From an uncultured Treponema sp. (GTDB lineage Bacteria; Spirochaetota; Spirochaetia; Treponematales; Treponemataceae), in the NCBI GenBank assembly GCA_946538795.1, contig CAMNGY010000059.1, positions 1 through 7,546 on the forward strand: DNA of 7,546 nucleotides, written 5' to 3'. The position numbers were made by a program, and so were the translations under genes. Position 1 is the first letter of the stretch. Each line of letters starts with the position of its first letter. Shown here piece by piece: positions 1-5,891 of the stretch. The notes below the pieces were generated by a model. It was given only the letters and a program-made list of their open reading frames with translations, was not told the origin of the DNA and did no database searches.

Positions 1-212
1 GCTATGATGACCTGATCGATGACAATGCGAAGAAGGTCGTAAAGGCTGTTGCCGATGCGAAGTACTATCAGCTGTACTATGATCAGTTCCTTCCGTCAGC
101 TGTCGCTGAGGATATCAAGGATGCTACCGCAGCTATCATCGCCAATGATGGCAAGATGACCCCGCAGCAGGCTTGCGACAAGATCCAGAAGTCCTGGGAA
201 GCAAACAAATAA
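1..212 (+). CDS. Carbohydrate ABC transporter solute-binding protein, C-terminal fragment
   Basis: Only the last 69 codons are in the window; the reading frame enters at base 3 and ends with TAA at 210-212. The translation ends in 'PQQACDKIQKSWEANK', a helical tail typical of family 1 extracellular solute-binding proteins, in which the C-terminal helices pack against the sugar-binding lobe. The assignment rests mostly on context: two CUT1-type permease genes follow in the same direction, the standard order for sugar importers (binding protein, MalF-like, MalG-like). In the cell it would be a lipoprotein or periplasmic protein that captures a sugar and delivers it to the permeases. The sugar cannot be told from this fragment. 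The gene is separated from the permeases by a hairpin and a terminator, which should make it the most abundantly expressed member of the operon. Confidence 0.8.
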   Translation, partial: YDDLIDDNAKKVVKAVADAKYYQLYYDQFLPSAVAEDIKDATAAIIANDGKMTPQQACDKIQKSWEANK

Positions 213-221
213 TTTCTGCAA

Positions 222-256
222 GCTTGTTTCAGAAGCAAGCAGCTTTTGAAACAAGC
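222..256 (+). promoter_or_regulatory. Strong intercistronic hairpin after the binding-protein gene
   Basis: GCTTGTTTCAGAAGC (222-236) pairs with GCTTTTGAAACAAGC (242-256) over 15 positions with a single G-U pair and a 5-base loop (AAGCA). It starts 10 bases after the stop codon and has no T-run behind it, so it is not a terminator by itself. Hairpins in this place often block 3' exonucleases and stabilise the upstream message, as known for the malE-malF intergenic region. That role here is inferred. Confidence 0.75.
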
Positions 257-275
257 CCTTGAACTGGATTGACTG

Positions 276-309
276 AAACCAGGACAGTTCACCTGTTCTG
301 GTTTTTTTT
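276..309 (+). terminator. Rho-independent terminator between binding-protein and permease genes
   Basis: AACCAGGACAG (277-287) pairs with CTGTTCTGGTT (293-303) over 11 positions with one G-U pair and the loop TTCAC, followed by a T-tract at 302-309. This is a full intrinsic terminator placed inside the operon, 27 bases before the first permease start. No good promoter is visible between it and the permease gene, so permease expression probably depends on read-through. Confidence 0.85.
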
Positions 310-335
310 ACTTTTTTCACGTAACGGAAGGAACT

Positions 336-1238
336 ATGCTAGTTAATAAAAAGCAAAATTTTTTGATTGCCATGGCATTCCTGATAGTGCCGCTCGTCCT
401 CTTTTCGTTCTTTGTCGTGTTTCCCGTTTTCAGGGCTGCCTTTTACAGTCTTTTCAAATGGAACGGAATGGGCCCGCTCTGGGGACCCAACGCGGGGCGC
501 AAAACAAAATTCCTTGCACTTGGCAATTTTAAGGATATCCTGACGGATCCGATATTCTGGAGTGCGTTTTTTAACAACGTCAAAATCATTATCTTTTCGC
601 TTGTCATTGAGCTTCCTATAGCGCTTCTCCTTGCGCTCAACATTTATTCCAAAACACGGGTGAATGTTGCGCTTCGGACCATCTATTTCATTCCGTATGT
701 CGTTTCGGAAGTCGTTGCCGGTACGGTCTGGAACTTTATCTATCACCCGCAGTACGGTCTGGGCAATTCGGTTTTTGCATCCTTCTTTCCCGAGGGAACG
801 GACTTTGCGTTCCTCGGGCGTCCGGAAACGGTTTTTACGGCGATATTCGTCGTCATTACCTGGAAGTATTTCGGTTTGTACATGATCCTGTATATCGCGG
901 GATTGCAGGGCATTTCCGACGATATTCGCGAGGCGGCGGCAATTGACGGCGCCTCCCCGCTCCAGCTGAATGTGTTCATCATCCTTCCGCTGCTTCTTCC
1001 GACGATTGTCGTCACGATGTTCTTCTGCATCGTCGGTTCGCTCCAGACCTTTGATATTATATGGGCAATGGGCCAGGGCCATTCGGCCAATGCAGCCGAA
1101 ACGATGGTTACCTACCTGTATAAGTTCGGCTTCACCCGTTCGCAGATGGGCTACGGAAGCGCGGCGGCTATCGTCATTTTTGTTATCTGCGTTACTTTCA
1201 ATGCGGTGTATCAGAAACTTATCAATAAAGGTGAGTGA
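336..1238 (+). CDS. Carbohydrate ABC transporter permease, MalF/MsmF-like (CUT1 family)
   Basis: This 300-residue inner-membrane protein is one half of the transmembrane channel of a sugar importer. It opens with a short basic stretch and a long hydrophobic helix (residues 9-35, through 'VFPVFRAAFYSLF'), and further membrane segments lie near residues 80-102, 113-135, 165-190, 213-235 and 274-292. The conserved cytoplasmic EAA loop that docks on the ATPase is clear at residues 199-218 ('EAAAIDGAS' then the LP pair at 217-218). Length and layout match the MalF/MsmF/UgpA group. The start is supported by GGAAGGAA at 326-333, slightly close to ATG. It lies 123 bases after the binding-protein gene and is followed after 8 bases by the second permease gene. 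The substrate is not predictable from this subunit; an oligosaccharide or sugar derivative is likely. Confidence 0.93.
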   Translation: MLVNKKQNFLIAMAFLIVPLVLFSFFVVFPVFRAAFYSLFKWNGMGPLWGPNAGRKTKFLALGNFKDILTDPIFWSAFFNNVKIIIFSLVIELPIALLLALNIYSKTRVNVALRTIYFIPYVVSEVVAGTVWNFIYHPQYGLGNSVFASFFPEGTDFAFLGRPETVFTAIFVVITWKYFGLYMILYIAGLQGISDDIREAAAIDGASPLQLNVFIILPLLLPTIVVTMFFCIVGSLQTFDIIWAMGQGHSANAAETMVTYLYKFGFTRSQMGYGSAAAIVIFVICVTFNAVYQKLINKGE

Positions 1239-1246
1239 GGGGCAGC

Positions 1247-2089
1247 ATGAATAAAACGAATACAAATGCCTTGTATAAAACGATAAAGATACTCTTTCTT
1301 GCTATAACCGCCTTTTATACGGTGTTTCCCCTGTGGGTCATGCTCTGGGGCGGCTTTAAGACGACCGGCGGCATTCGCGGCAATCCGTTCGGCTTTCCGA
1401 AAGAGTTTCAGCTCGGGACATTCGCAAAGATCCTGAATCCGATGACGTCTTCTTATTTTGCGAATCTTGCAAATTCGCTGATAATCATGGCAGGGTCCGT
1501 CGTGTTCGCCGTCGTCCTCTGCTGCCTGACCGGTTTTACCTTTGCGCGCATTAAATTCTGGGGCAGGGAAGTATTTTACAATTATTTCCTGCTCGGTCTC
1601 CTTTTCCCGCTTGCGGTTGCGATCCTTCCGATGTACCTGCAGATGCGCAAGGTCGGTCTGATTGATACGTACCTGGGAGTCATGCTCCCGCAGGCGGCGT
1701 TCGGCCTGGCGTTCAACACGATGCTGACGAGGAGCTTCTTTGCGCAGATTCCGATGGAGCTGGAAGAAGCGGCGACAATCGACGGCTGCGGCAAGCTCGG
1801 CTTTCTTGTCAGGATGGTAATTCCGCTTTCAAAACCGATTATCACGACGATTTCAGTTCTTTCGCTGGTCGGCAGCTGGAACCAGTTCCTTCTTCCGCTG
1901 CTCATTCTGAACGATCAGAAAAAGTATACCCTGCCGCTCGGCGTCATGCAGTATCAGGGGCAGTATTCAACGGACTGGTCGCAGGTTCTTGCTTACCTGA
2001 CGCTGTCGCTGATTCCTGTCATCATATTCTATGCGCTTGCACAGAAGCAGATTGTTGCAGGTCTGACAAGCGGTTCTGTAAAGGAATAG
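1247..2089 (+). CDS. Carbohydrate ABC transporter permease, MalG/MsmG-like (CUT1 family)
   Basis: This 280-residue inner-membrane protein pairs with the upstream permease to form the import channel. The N-terminal helix (residues 12-36) ends in the family-typical 'FKTT' stretch, and more membrane segments lie near residues 76-100, 110-130, 143-163, 198-222 and 248-266. The EAA loop is at residues 173-193 ('EEAATIDGCGKLGF', then IP), and the C-terminus 'QKQIVAGLTSGSVKE' is the usual ending of MalG/MsmG-like subunits. A longer reading frame begins at GTG 1235 and would overlap the previous gene by 4 bases, but I chose ATG 1247 because GAGGGG at 1237-1242 is a well-spaced ribosome-binding site for it and because family members begin close to the first helix. 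No ABC ATPase gene follows. CUT1 importers often share one MsmK/UgpC-type ATPase encoded elsewhere. Confidence 0.93.
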   Translation: MNKTNTNALYKTIKILFLAITAFYTVFPLWVMLWGGFKTTGGIRGNPFGFPKEFQLGTFAKILNPMTSSYFANLANSLIIMAGSVVFAVVLCCLTGFTFARIKFWGREVFYNYFLLGLLFPLAVAILPMYLQMRKVGLIDTYLGVMLPQAAFGLAFNTMLTRSFFAQIPMELEEAATIDGCGKLGFLVRMVIPLSKPIITTISVLSLVGSWNQFLLPLLILNDQKKYTLPLGVMQYQGQYSTDWSQVLAYLTLSLIPVIIFYALAQKQIVAGLTSGSVKE

Positions 2090-2165
2090 CTTCCGCAGTG
2101 TCCGACAGCAAGCCACTCTCATGACGGGGGTGGCTTGTGCCCCCCCTCTGTGACGGAAGCTTTTT
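2088..2165 (+). terminator. Nested terminator closing the transporter operon
   Basis: AGCTTCCG (2088-2095) pairs with CGGAAGCT (2154-2161), and inside it CAAGCCAC (2109-2116) pairs with GTGGCTTG (2130-2137). A run of five T follows at 2161-2165. The outer stem begins within the permease stop codon. The two stems make a long branched hairpin that should terminate the plus-strand transcript. No T-run exists on the other side, so it does not serve the convergent gene. Confidence 0.8.
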
Positions 2166-2190
2166 CGTCTTCATGTAATTCATAAACCCT

Positions 2191-2276
2191 CTTGAAAAGT
2201 TTTTCTTGCTGGTATTTTCAAGATGATGAACTGAAAGGGCTGAAATAATTAAATAAGTTTTTCAATTATTTATTTC
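2191..2276 (-). terminator. Weak candidate transcription end of the discoidin-like gene
   Basis: Two inverted repeats lie between the convergent genes. AAATAATT (2243-2250) pairs with AATTATTT (2264-2271) right at the stop codon of the minus gene, and CTTGAAAA (2191-2198) pairs with TTTTCAAG (2215-2222). Both are AT-rich and neither has a clean T-run on the minus strand, so termination here is only a guess. Confidence 0.3.
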
Positions 2277-4135
2277 TCGCTTTCTTTTTTGTTAACTTCC
2301 ACAGAAGTTATACAGGTGTCCTGATATTTTGTCCCCTTATAAACCTCAAGGATTGTGAGTTTTATATGTTTTACATCACTTGGAAGGATAATCTGGGTAA
2401 ACTCAACTTCATCCCGGAATTCAAATTCCTTTTTAATGCCTGTGTCAGTTTCAAGAAGGGCTTTTTTGATCCGGTTGTTTTCTTTGAAAAGATGAGGCTT
2501 TAAAGGATCAACGTATCCATTGAGAATGCGGATATCTAATGGGAAACCTCCTTTCGGATAAGCAGTATCAAATTCTAAGCTTTCGCCAATTCCATCACCT
2601 TTCTTGCCTTCAACCCACGGCCTTATCTGAGAGCTCCACGATGATATATCTCTTTTTGTCATCATAGCATAGATTTTAGCAGTGTTTTCGGCTTCATAAG
2701 ATGTCTTTCCTTCTTTCAGATATGACGAAGCTTTGTAAGCTCCAATGTTATTGCCATTGTTGAAAAGGAAGGACGAGTCAGAAAAGTATTTACCAACAGC
2801 ATCTTTATCATCTTTAAGCAATTCAGTTTTATGCTCAAAAAAAGCATAGCGGAATGTATTCGGTTCGGAAAGCCACTCGTTCTCACTGTCATTTACTTTG
2901 GCAGTATAGGTATCAATAATAGTAAAATGATGCTCAAGCTTCATGTTCTTATCAAAAAGCTTCAGATGCTTATAACCGTATTCATCGATATACATGTCTG
3001 CATTCTTGGAATCGTATTTGTTTGAGCCAAGCTCAAAAGCAAGCGTTGTATAACGACTGCCTGAAGTTTCAGATGTCTCAAAGCTCCTGTAATCATTCAA
3101 CCAGTAGAAATCCTTGTTGAAAAGGTTTTTCGCTTCTTTTACGGTTTCCGTCTTTTCATAGATTGAGGAGTTTCCTGAAGGCTGTGAAACATATTCAAAA
3201 TATTTTTCAAAAAGAGCGGTATCATCTGAATAGGAGCAGCGGGCTTTATAGCCTTCAAAATCTTTTGTTTCCCAGTCAACCTCCAAGTCATCCTTTGAAG
3301 GAGCTCTAGTATTTTCAATCAATGCAGAGATACAGGTATCCTGATACTTTGTTCCTTCATAAACTTCAAGGATTGTAAGCTTTATTGAATTAGAAGGTTT
3401 TGAAAGCTCAATATAATTGAAGTAAACCTTGTCTTCAAAACTCATAGTGTATTCCAATTTGTTTGTAAGATCTTCTACTTTCAGCTTTTTTACGCGGCTG
3501 TTTTCCTTAAAAAGCTTCATGTTCTGAACATCTGCATATCCGTTGAGAATTGAAAACCCGTAAACCGGATTGTTAAATTCAATGGAGATTGTTTCTCTTA
3601 TTCCGTTTCCTTTTGCTCCTTCAACCCACGGAATATGGGCATTGTTCCACCAGTAAGGGTGACAACGGCAGCCAACTTCAAAAGCTCTGAAAAGGTTGAT
3701 TGGCGCATAAACAATATCTTGTCCGTACTGTTTTTCCTTAAAACTGGAAGAGGCAGAAATTGACTTTACATTATAGCTATGGAAAGGCGAGTATTCAGCT
3801 GTGGATTCTTCTGAATTGGCATAACGGTCATATTTATTTTTTCCGTCTGTACGGAAATTTCTGAACAACTGCTTCATGCCTTGTCCGTCAATAATAAGAG
3901 CCTGGCGTCCGTTAAAAGTCAGCTTCAAGAATCCGTCTTTGTCATAGGCAAGAAGCTTTCTGTCCAGCTTCATCATTTTCTTCTCATAGGGCAGCATAAA
4001 ATAAATCTCGCTGTCATTAAAGAAAAGAACAGATTCATCTTCTTCGCCAAGCGTTATCCGGTGTATAGAACCTGCAAAAACAGAACAGATTCCAGTTATA
4101 TAAATTAAAAGTATAGATAAAAATATTTGTTTCAT
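2270..4135 (-). CDS. Exported protein with two discoidin-like (NADase-translocation type F5/8C) domains
   Basis: This 621-residue protein begins with a signal peptide (residues 1-21, cleavage probably after 'SVFA'), so it acts in the periplasm or at the surface. Two copies of one domain are visible, about residues 122-275 and 480-615. Each holds 'PWVEG.KG.GI.E', an 'ILNGY' strand, 'LFKEN.R.KK' and the near-identical end KLTILEVY[E/K]GTKYQDTCI (252-269 and 592-609). This pattern matches what I know as the NAD glycohydrolase translocation F5/8 type C domain, a glycan-binding beta-sandwich. The stretches at 22-120 and 285-475 are not recognised and show no catalytic motif I can name. A longer frame reaches 4420, but the start at 4135 has GGAGG at 4144-4140 and leads straight into the signal peptide; the 95-codon extension is GC-rich repeat sequence. 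It is convergent to the sugar importer, so a link to glycan capture is tempting but only inferred. Confidence 0.82.
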   Translation of the reverse strand: MKQIFLSILLIYITGICSVFAGSIHRITLGEEDESVLFFNDSEIYFMLPYEKKMMKLDRKLLAYDKDGFLKLTFNGRQALIIDGQGMKQLFRNFRTDGKNKYDRYANSEESTAEYSPFHSYNVKSISASSSFKEKQYGQDIVYAPINLFRAFEVGCRCHPYWWNNAHIPWVEGAKGNGIRETISIEFNNPVYGFSILNGYADVQNMKLFKENSRVKKLKVEDLTNKLEYTMSFEDKVYFNYIELSKPSNSIKLTILEVYEGTKYQDTCISALIENTRAPSKDDLEVDWETKDFEGYKARCSYSDDTALFEKYFEYVSQPSGNSSIYEKTETVKEAKNLFNKDFYWLNDYRSFETSETSGSRYTTLAFELGSNKYDSKNADMYIDEYGYKHLKLFDKNMKLEHHFTIIDTYTAKVNDSENEWLSEPNTFRYAFFEHKTELLKDDKDAVGKYFSDSSFLFNNGNNIGAYKASSYLKEGKTSYEAENTAKIYAMMTKRDISSWSSQIRPWVEGKKGDGIGESLEFDTAYPKGGFPLDIRILNGYVDPLKPHLFKENNRIKKALLETDTGIKKEFEFRDEVEFTQIILPSDVKHIKLTILEVYKGTKYQDTCITSVEVNKKESEK

Positions 4136-4205
4136 TTTTCCTCCGGCACCCCAGTGCGGGCATCCGTACAACAACATTCTCCGTATCCCGCGCAAGATGA
4201 CCGCA

Positions 4206-4251
4206 GGATATGCTATATCCTTATTATACCAAATTTTGCAGGCAGGGACAA
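4206..4251 (-). promoter_or_regulatory. Promoter of the discoidin-like gene with a palindrome at the start site
   Basis: On the minus strand, TTGTCC (4251-4246) and TATAAT (4228-4223) are 17 bases apart, so the -10 box is a perfect match and the -35 box matches at 4 of 6. Transcription should begin near 4216, inside a perfect inverted repeat GGATAT-gct-ATATCC (4206-4220). That repeat could be an operator or fold at the 5' end of the message. The predicted leader of about 80 bases ends at the GGAGG of the gene. Confidence 0.6.
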
Positions 4252-4418
4252 GCAAGTTATGCGGATATGGGGTGGCGCAAGTTGCCCAAGCGCCCCTCGT
4301 ACGCCCCGGGAGCCTGCTGCCCCCTGCCGCGCACCTAACGTGCATCACGGGTCCGGACGGGCTTCTTGCCGGGGCTTCATTTTGCGTCAAAAGAATCCGG
4401 CTGCCAAACATTCCGGGC
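4252..4418. other. Gene-free GC-rich stretch, possible dispersed element
   Basis: This part of the 606-base gap is much richer in G+C than the genes on either side. It contains short dyads such as GGCGC...GCGCC (from 4274) and GCAC...GTGC (near 4333-4345). A long frame runs through it on both strands, but the translations ('CATPYPHNLL' on minus) have an Arg/Pro/Cys-rich, non-coding look. From memory, similar translated strings turn up as spurious N-terminal extensions in Treponema genomes, which hints at a dispersed intergenic repeat that includes the promoter at 4223-4251. I cannot verify this here. Confidence 0.35.
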
Positions 4419-4555
4419 ACAGCAGAATGCCGTTCGTGTCAATCACGAATGCTCATTCGTGTCATAGCAGAATGCCCATTCGTGCCACAGCAGAAAGCCC
4501 GTTCGTGCCGCCCACGAATGTCCGTTCGTGCCACCCACGAATGTCCGTTCGTGAC
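4419..4555. repeat. Six tandem copies of a 23-bp repeat with internal dyad
   Basis: Units lie at 4419-4440 (22 bp, one base shorter), 4441-4463, 4464-4486, 4487-4509, 4510-4532 and 4533-4555. The last two are almost identical and carry the core CACGAATGTCCGTTCGTG, in which CACGAA and TTCGTG form a perfect 6-bp inverted repeat around a 6-base centre. Copies 3 and 4 have AGCAGAA in place of CACGAA, so they keep only the right arm. The unit is not a multiple of three, so a protein repeat is unlikely. There is no spacer/repeat alternation, so it is not a CRISPR array. Confidence 0.9.
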
Positions 4556-4571
4556 CAAAACGACAACCCGC

Positions 4572-4625
4572 ACGCACGCACCTGCTACGCACACACGCAC
4601 GCACCTGCTACGTGTGTGTGTGTGT
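4572..4625. repeat. Second 23-bp duplication followed by a (GT)7 tract
   Basis: An 18-bp string (ACGCACGCACCTGCTACG) occurs at 4572-4589 and again at 4595-4612, exactly 23 bp apart, the same period as the neighbouring array. It runs into (GT)7 at 4612-4625. CACACACG (4590-4597) and CGTGTGTG (4611-4618) are complementary and could form a stem. Alternating purine-pyrimidine tracts of this kind are prone to slippage and can adopt Z-DNA. Confidence 0.85.
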
Positions 4626-4678
4626 CAAGATTTTACTACATTTCGGAGCTCTGTTTCTGTCGTACATTATGCGCAGGA

Positions 4679-4713
4679 AGGGGCGCACAGGCGTTCGTTG
4701 AACGGCTGCCCCT
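4679..4713 (+). promoter_or_regulatory. Leader stem-loop upstream of the HU-like gene
   Basis: AGGGGC (4679-4684) pairs with GCCCCT (4708-4713), and inside it CGTTC (4692-4696) pairs with GAACG (4700-4704) around a 3-base loop. The structure ends 15 bases before the AAGGAGG ribosome-binding site (4729-4735). It may shape translation or stability of the message. I see no convincing -35/-10 pair in front of it (TACATT at 4663-4668 has no good partner), so the promoter of this gene is not located. Confidence 0.5.
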
Positions 4714-4741
4714 CCGGAACACAATACCAAGGAGGCCTAAT

Positions 4742-5509
4742 ATGGCTGACTCATTAAACATTAAGGACGAGGACAACAAGCTTGTCATAGCCCTTCGCAA
4801 CAATCCTTTTTCCACGGAAAAGAAGAACTTCATCGGGAGCATTCCGCGCGATACGCTCACCATCTCAAACCTTGCAGCCCGCGTCAAGGACGGTGACAGG
4901 GGGCTGGACGAGTACACGGTGCTAAAATCCGCAGGACTGCTGAAAAAGGAATGTCTCAAGGCCATCCGGCGCGGACAGGCTGTGAACCTGCTGGGCCTGT
5001 GCACGATGTTCATAGCCCCGGAGGGAACCGTGGACGGAACGAACCCGTCCGCCGCCCTCTCGCAGAAACTCGTGCTCCGCTTCTCCCCTACGTCCGAGGC
5101 GGCGGATGCGGTCGCCGGTCTTAAAATCACGAAGGTAATCGTGAACGACGGGCAGCCGCAGATTGACGGTATGCTGCGCTTGCCGGGTGAGAGTCCTTCG
5201 AACATGTTCGTCGCCGGTAAGGCCGTGCGGCTTATCGGAAGCAGGCTCAAGCTGGCAGGCAAGGGCTCTGCCCTGCACCTCTGTCCCGCCGATGAGAGCG
5301 GCAATATCTCCCGGGACGAGGCGGACTGGGTTCGGATACCGGAAGACCAGCTCGCCTGCAACAAGCCCGGAAGGCTGGAGTTCTTCATTCCTGACGACAT
5401 TGCCGATGGACGCTACCGCATCAGGCTCAGGACCTTCTTCTGCGGCGGCAAGCAGGAGCTTAAGACTGCAATCTCCACCGTTTCCGATGTCGTAACGATA
5501 CGAAGCTAG
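4742..5509 (+). CDS. HU-like DNA-binding protein with C-terminal Ig-fold DUF4469 domain
   Basis: The 255-residue protein has two parts. Residues 1-115 resemble the HU/IHF-like N-terminal domain of DUF4469 proteins ('ISNLAARV', a helical segment 'TVLKSAGLLKKECLKAIRRGQAV', and a strand-rich end near 'TMFIAPEGTVDG'). Residues 127-255 fit the Ig-like DUF4469 domain, with 'VAGKAVRLIGSRLKLAG', the 'IPDDIADGRYRIRLRTFF' strand pair and a closing beta strand. Such proteins are known in Treponema and Bacteroidetes, often in several copies, and are thought to act as nucleoid-associated or architectural DNA-binding proteins; their precise role is not established. The start at 4742 has AAGGAGG six bases upstream. 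A longer frame reaching back to 4127 runs through the tandem repeats and is not coding. No signal peptide is present, so it should be cytoplasmic. The gene appears to be monocistronic. Confidence 0.85.
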   Translation: MADSLNIKDEDNKLVIALRNNPFSTEKKNFIGSIPRDTLTISNLAARVKDGDRGLDEYTVLKSAGLLKKECLKAIRRGQAVNLLGLCTMFIAPEGTVDGTNPSAALSQKLVLRFSPTSEAADAVAGLKITKVIVNDGQPQIDGMLRLPGESPSNMFVAGKAVRLIGSRLKLAGKGSALHLCPADESGNISRDEADWVRIPEDQLACNKPGRLEFFIPDDIADGRYRIRLRTFFCGGKQELKTAISTVSDVVTIRS

Positions 5510-5517
5510 CGGGACTG

Positions 5518-5545
5518 CTGAATAATCCGAATGCGGATTATTCAG
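5518..5545. repeat. Perfect 12-bp inverted repeat after the HU-like gene
   Basis: CTGAATAATCCG (5518-5529) and CGGATTATTCAG (5534-5545) are exact reverse complements around AATG. The hairpin starts 9 bases after the stop codon and has no T-run in either direction, so it is a message-stabilising hairpin, a protein-binding dyad or part of a repeated element rather than a normal terminator. A 9-bp direct repeat, CGGGACTGC, lies at 5510-5518 and again at 5568-5576, flanking it. Confidence 0.85.
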
Positions 5546-5575
5546 TGGTGAGTTTGAGATTCTCTGACGGGACTG

Positions 5576-5610
5576 CCCTCCCCCTGCCTTGCGGCAACGC
5601 AGGGCGGGGG
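5576..5610. repeat. GC-rich hairpin in the HU-like gene's trailer
   Basis: Bases 5576-5587 pair with 5599-5610 over 12 positions with one mismatch and one G-T pair; the core is CCCTGC (5582-5587) against GCAGGG (5599-5604). A smaller dyad, GCTGC-TAGC-GCAGC, follows at 5638-5651. Together with the neighbouring AT-type hairpin this makes the 165 bases after the gene highly structured. No gene is visible on either strand in 5510-5700. Confidence 0.6.
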
Positions 5611-5674
5611 CCTCCGGGACGGACGGCAATCTGCGGGGCTGCTAGCGCAGCTCCTCGAACTCCGCTACCGTGAT

Positions 5675-5697
5675 GGCGGTGTCAAAACCGCCTTTTT
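5675..5697 (+). terminator. Rho-independent terminator downstream of the HU-like gene
   Basis: GGCGGT (5675-5680) pairs with ACCGCC (5687-5692) around GTCAAA, followed directly by five T. It faces the plus strand and is the first proper terminator after the HU-like gene, giving a trailer of about 185 bases that contains the two hairpins described above. Confidence 0.8.
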
Positions 5698-5729
5698 ATA
5701 GAAAAAAAACGAATTTCTAATGCAAAAAA

Positions 5730-5829
5730 GCAATTTATATGCTATAGTGGAAACATGGATTTTGGATTTATATCTGTCTACATAGATGATTTTACTCCAT
5801 GCCTCAAAAGCAGAAGCAATTTGTATGCT
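5730..5829 (+). promoter_or_regulatory. Extended -10 promoter and paired 14-bp repeats upstream of the small gene
   Basis: TGCTATAGT at 5740-5748 is a good extended -10 element (TATAGT at 5743-5748), with only a poor -35 match (ATGCAA, 5720-5725). GCAATTTATATGCT (5730-5743), which overlaps this -10 box, recurs as GCAATTTGTATGCT at 5816-5829 with one difference. The two copies, 86 bp apart, could be binding sites for a regulator or traces of a duplication. The rest of 5700-5891 holds only short open frames (for example 5755-5859 and 5786-5917) without ribosome-binding sites. Confidence 0.4.
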
Positions 5830-5891
5830 CCACCAGTTCCATTTTGGTATATTCGATGACCAAATGAAAAAAATTATGGAGGTGTATACGT

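Noticed and set aside
339..1265. 308-codon minus-strand frame opposite the first permease
   Set aside because: It is the antisense shadow of a clear permease; its translation is Arg/Lys/Asp-rich with no recognisable domain, and plus-strand homology is decisive.
4136..4420. 95-codon N-terminal extension of the discoidin-like protein
   Set aside because: The internal ATG at 4135 has a good GGAGG and begins a signal peptide; the extension would bury the promoter inside the gene and is compositionally unlike the rest.
4419..4617. CRISPR array
   Set aside because: The 23-bp units are directly adjacent with no unique spacers, vary between copies, and no cas gene is in the window.
4127..4741. Long plus-strand frame extending the HU-like protein N-terminally by about 205 codons
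   Set aside because: It crosses the 23-bp tandem array and GT tract, its translation is His/Arg/Cys/Pro-rich, and AAGGAGG at 4729-4735 clearly serves the ATG at 4742.
4636..5629. Two long minus-strand frames (4636-5400 and 4922-5629) opposite the HU-like gene
   Set aside because: They mirror the coding strand of a recognised protein family and lack ribosome-binding sites and domains.
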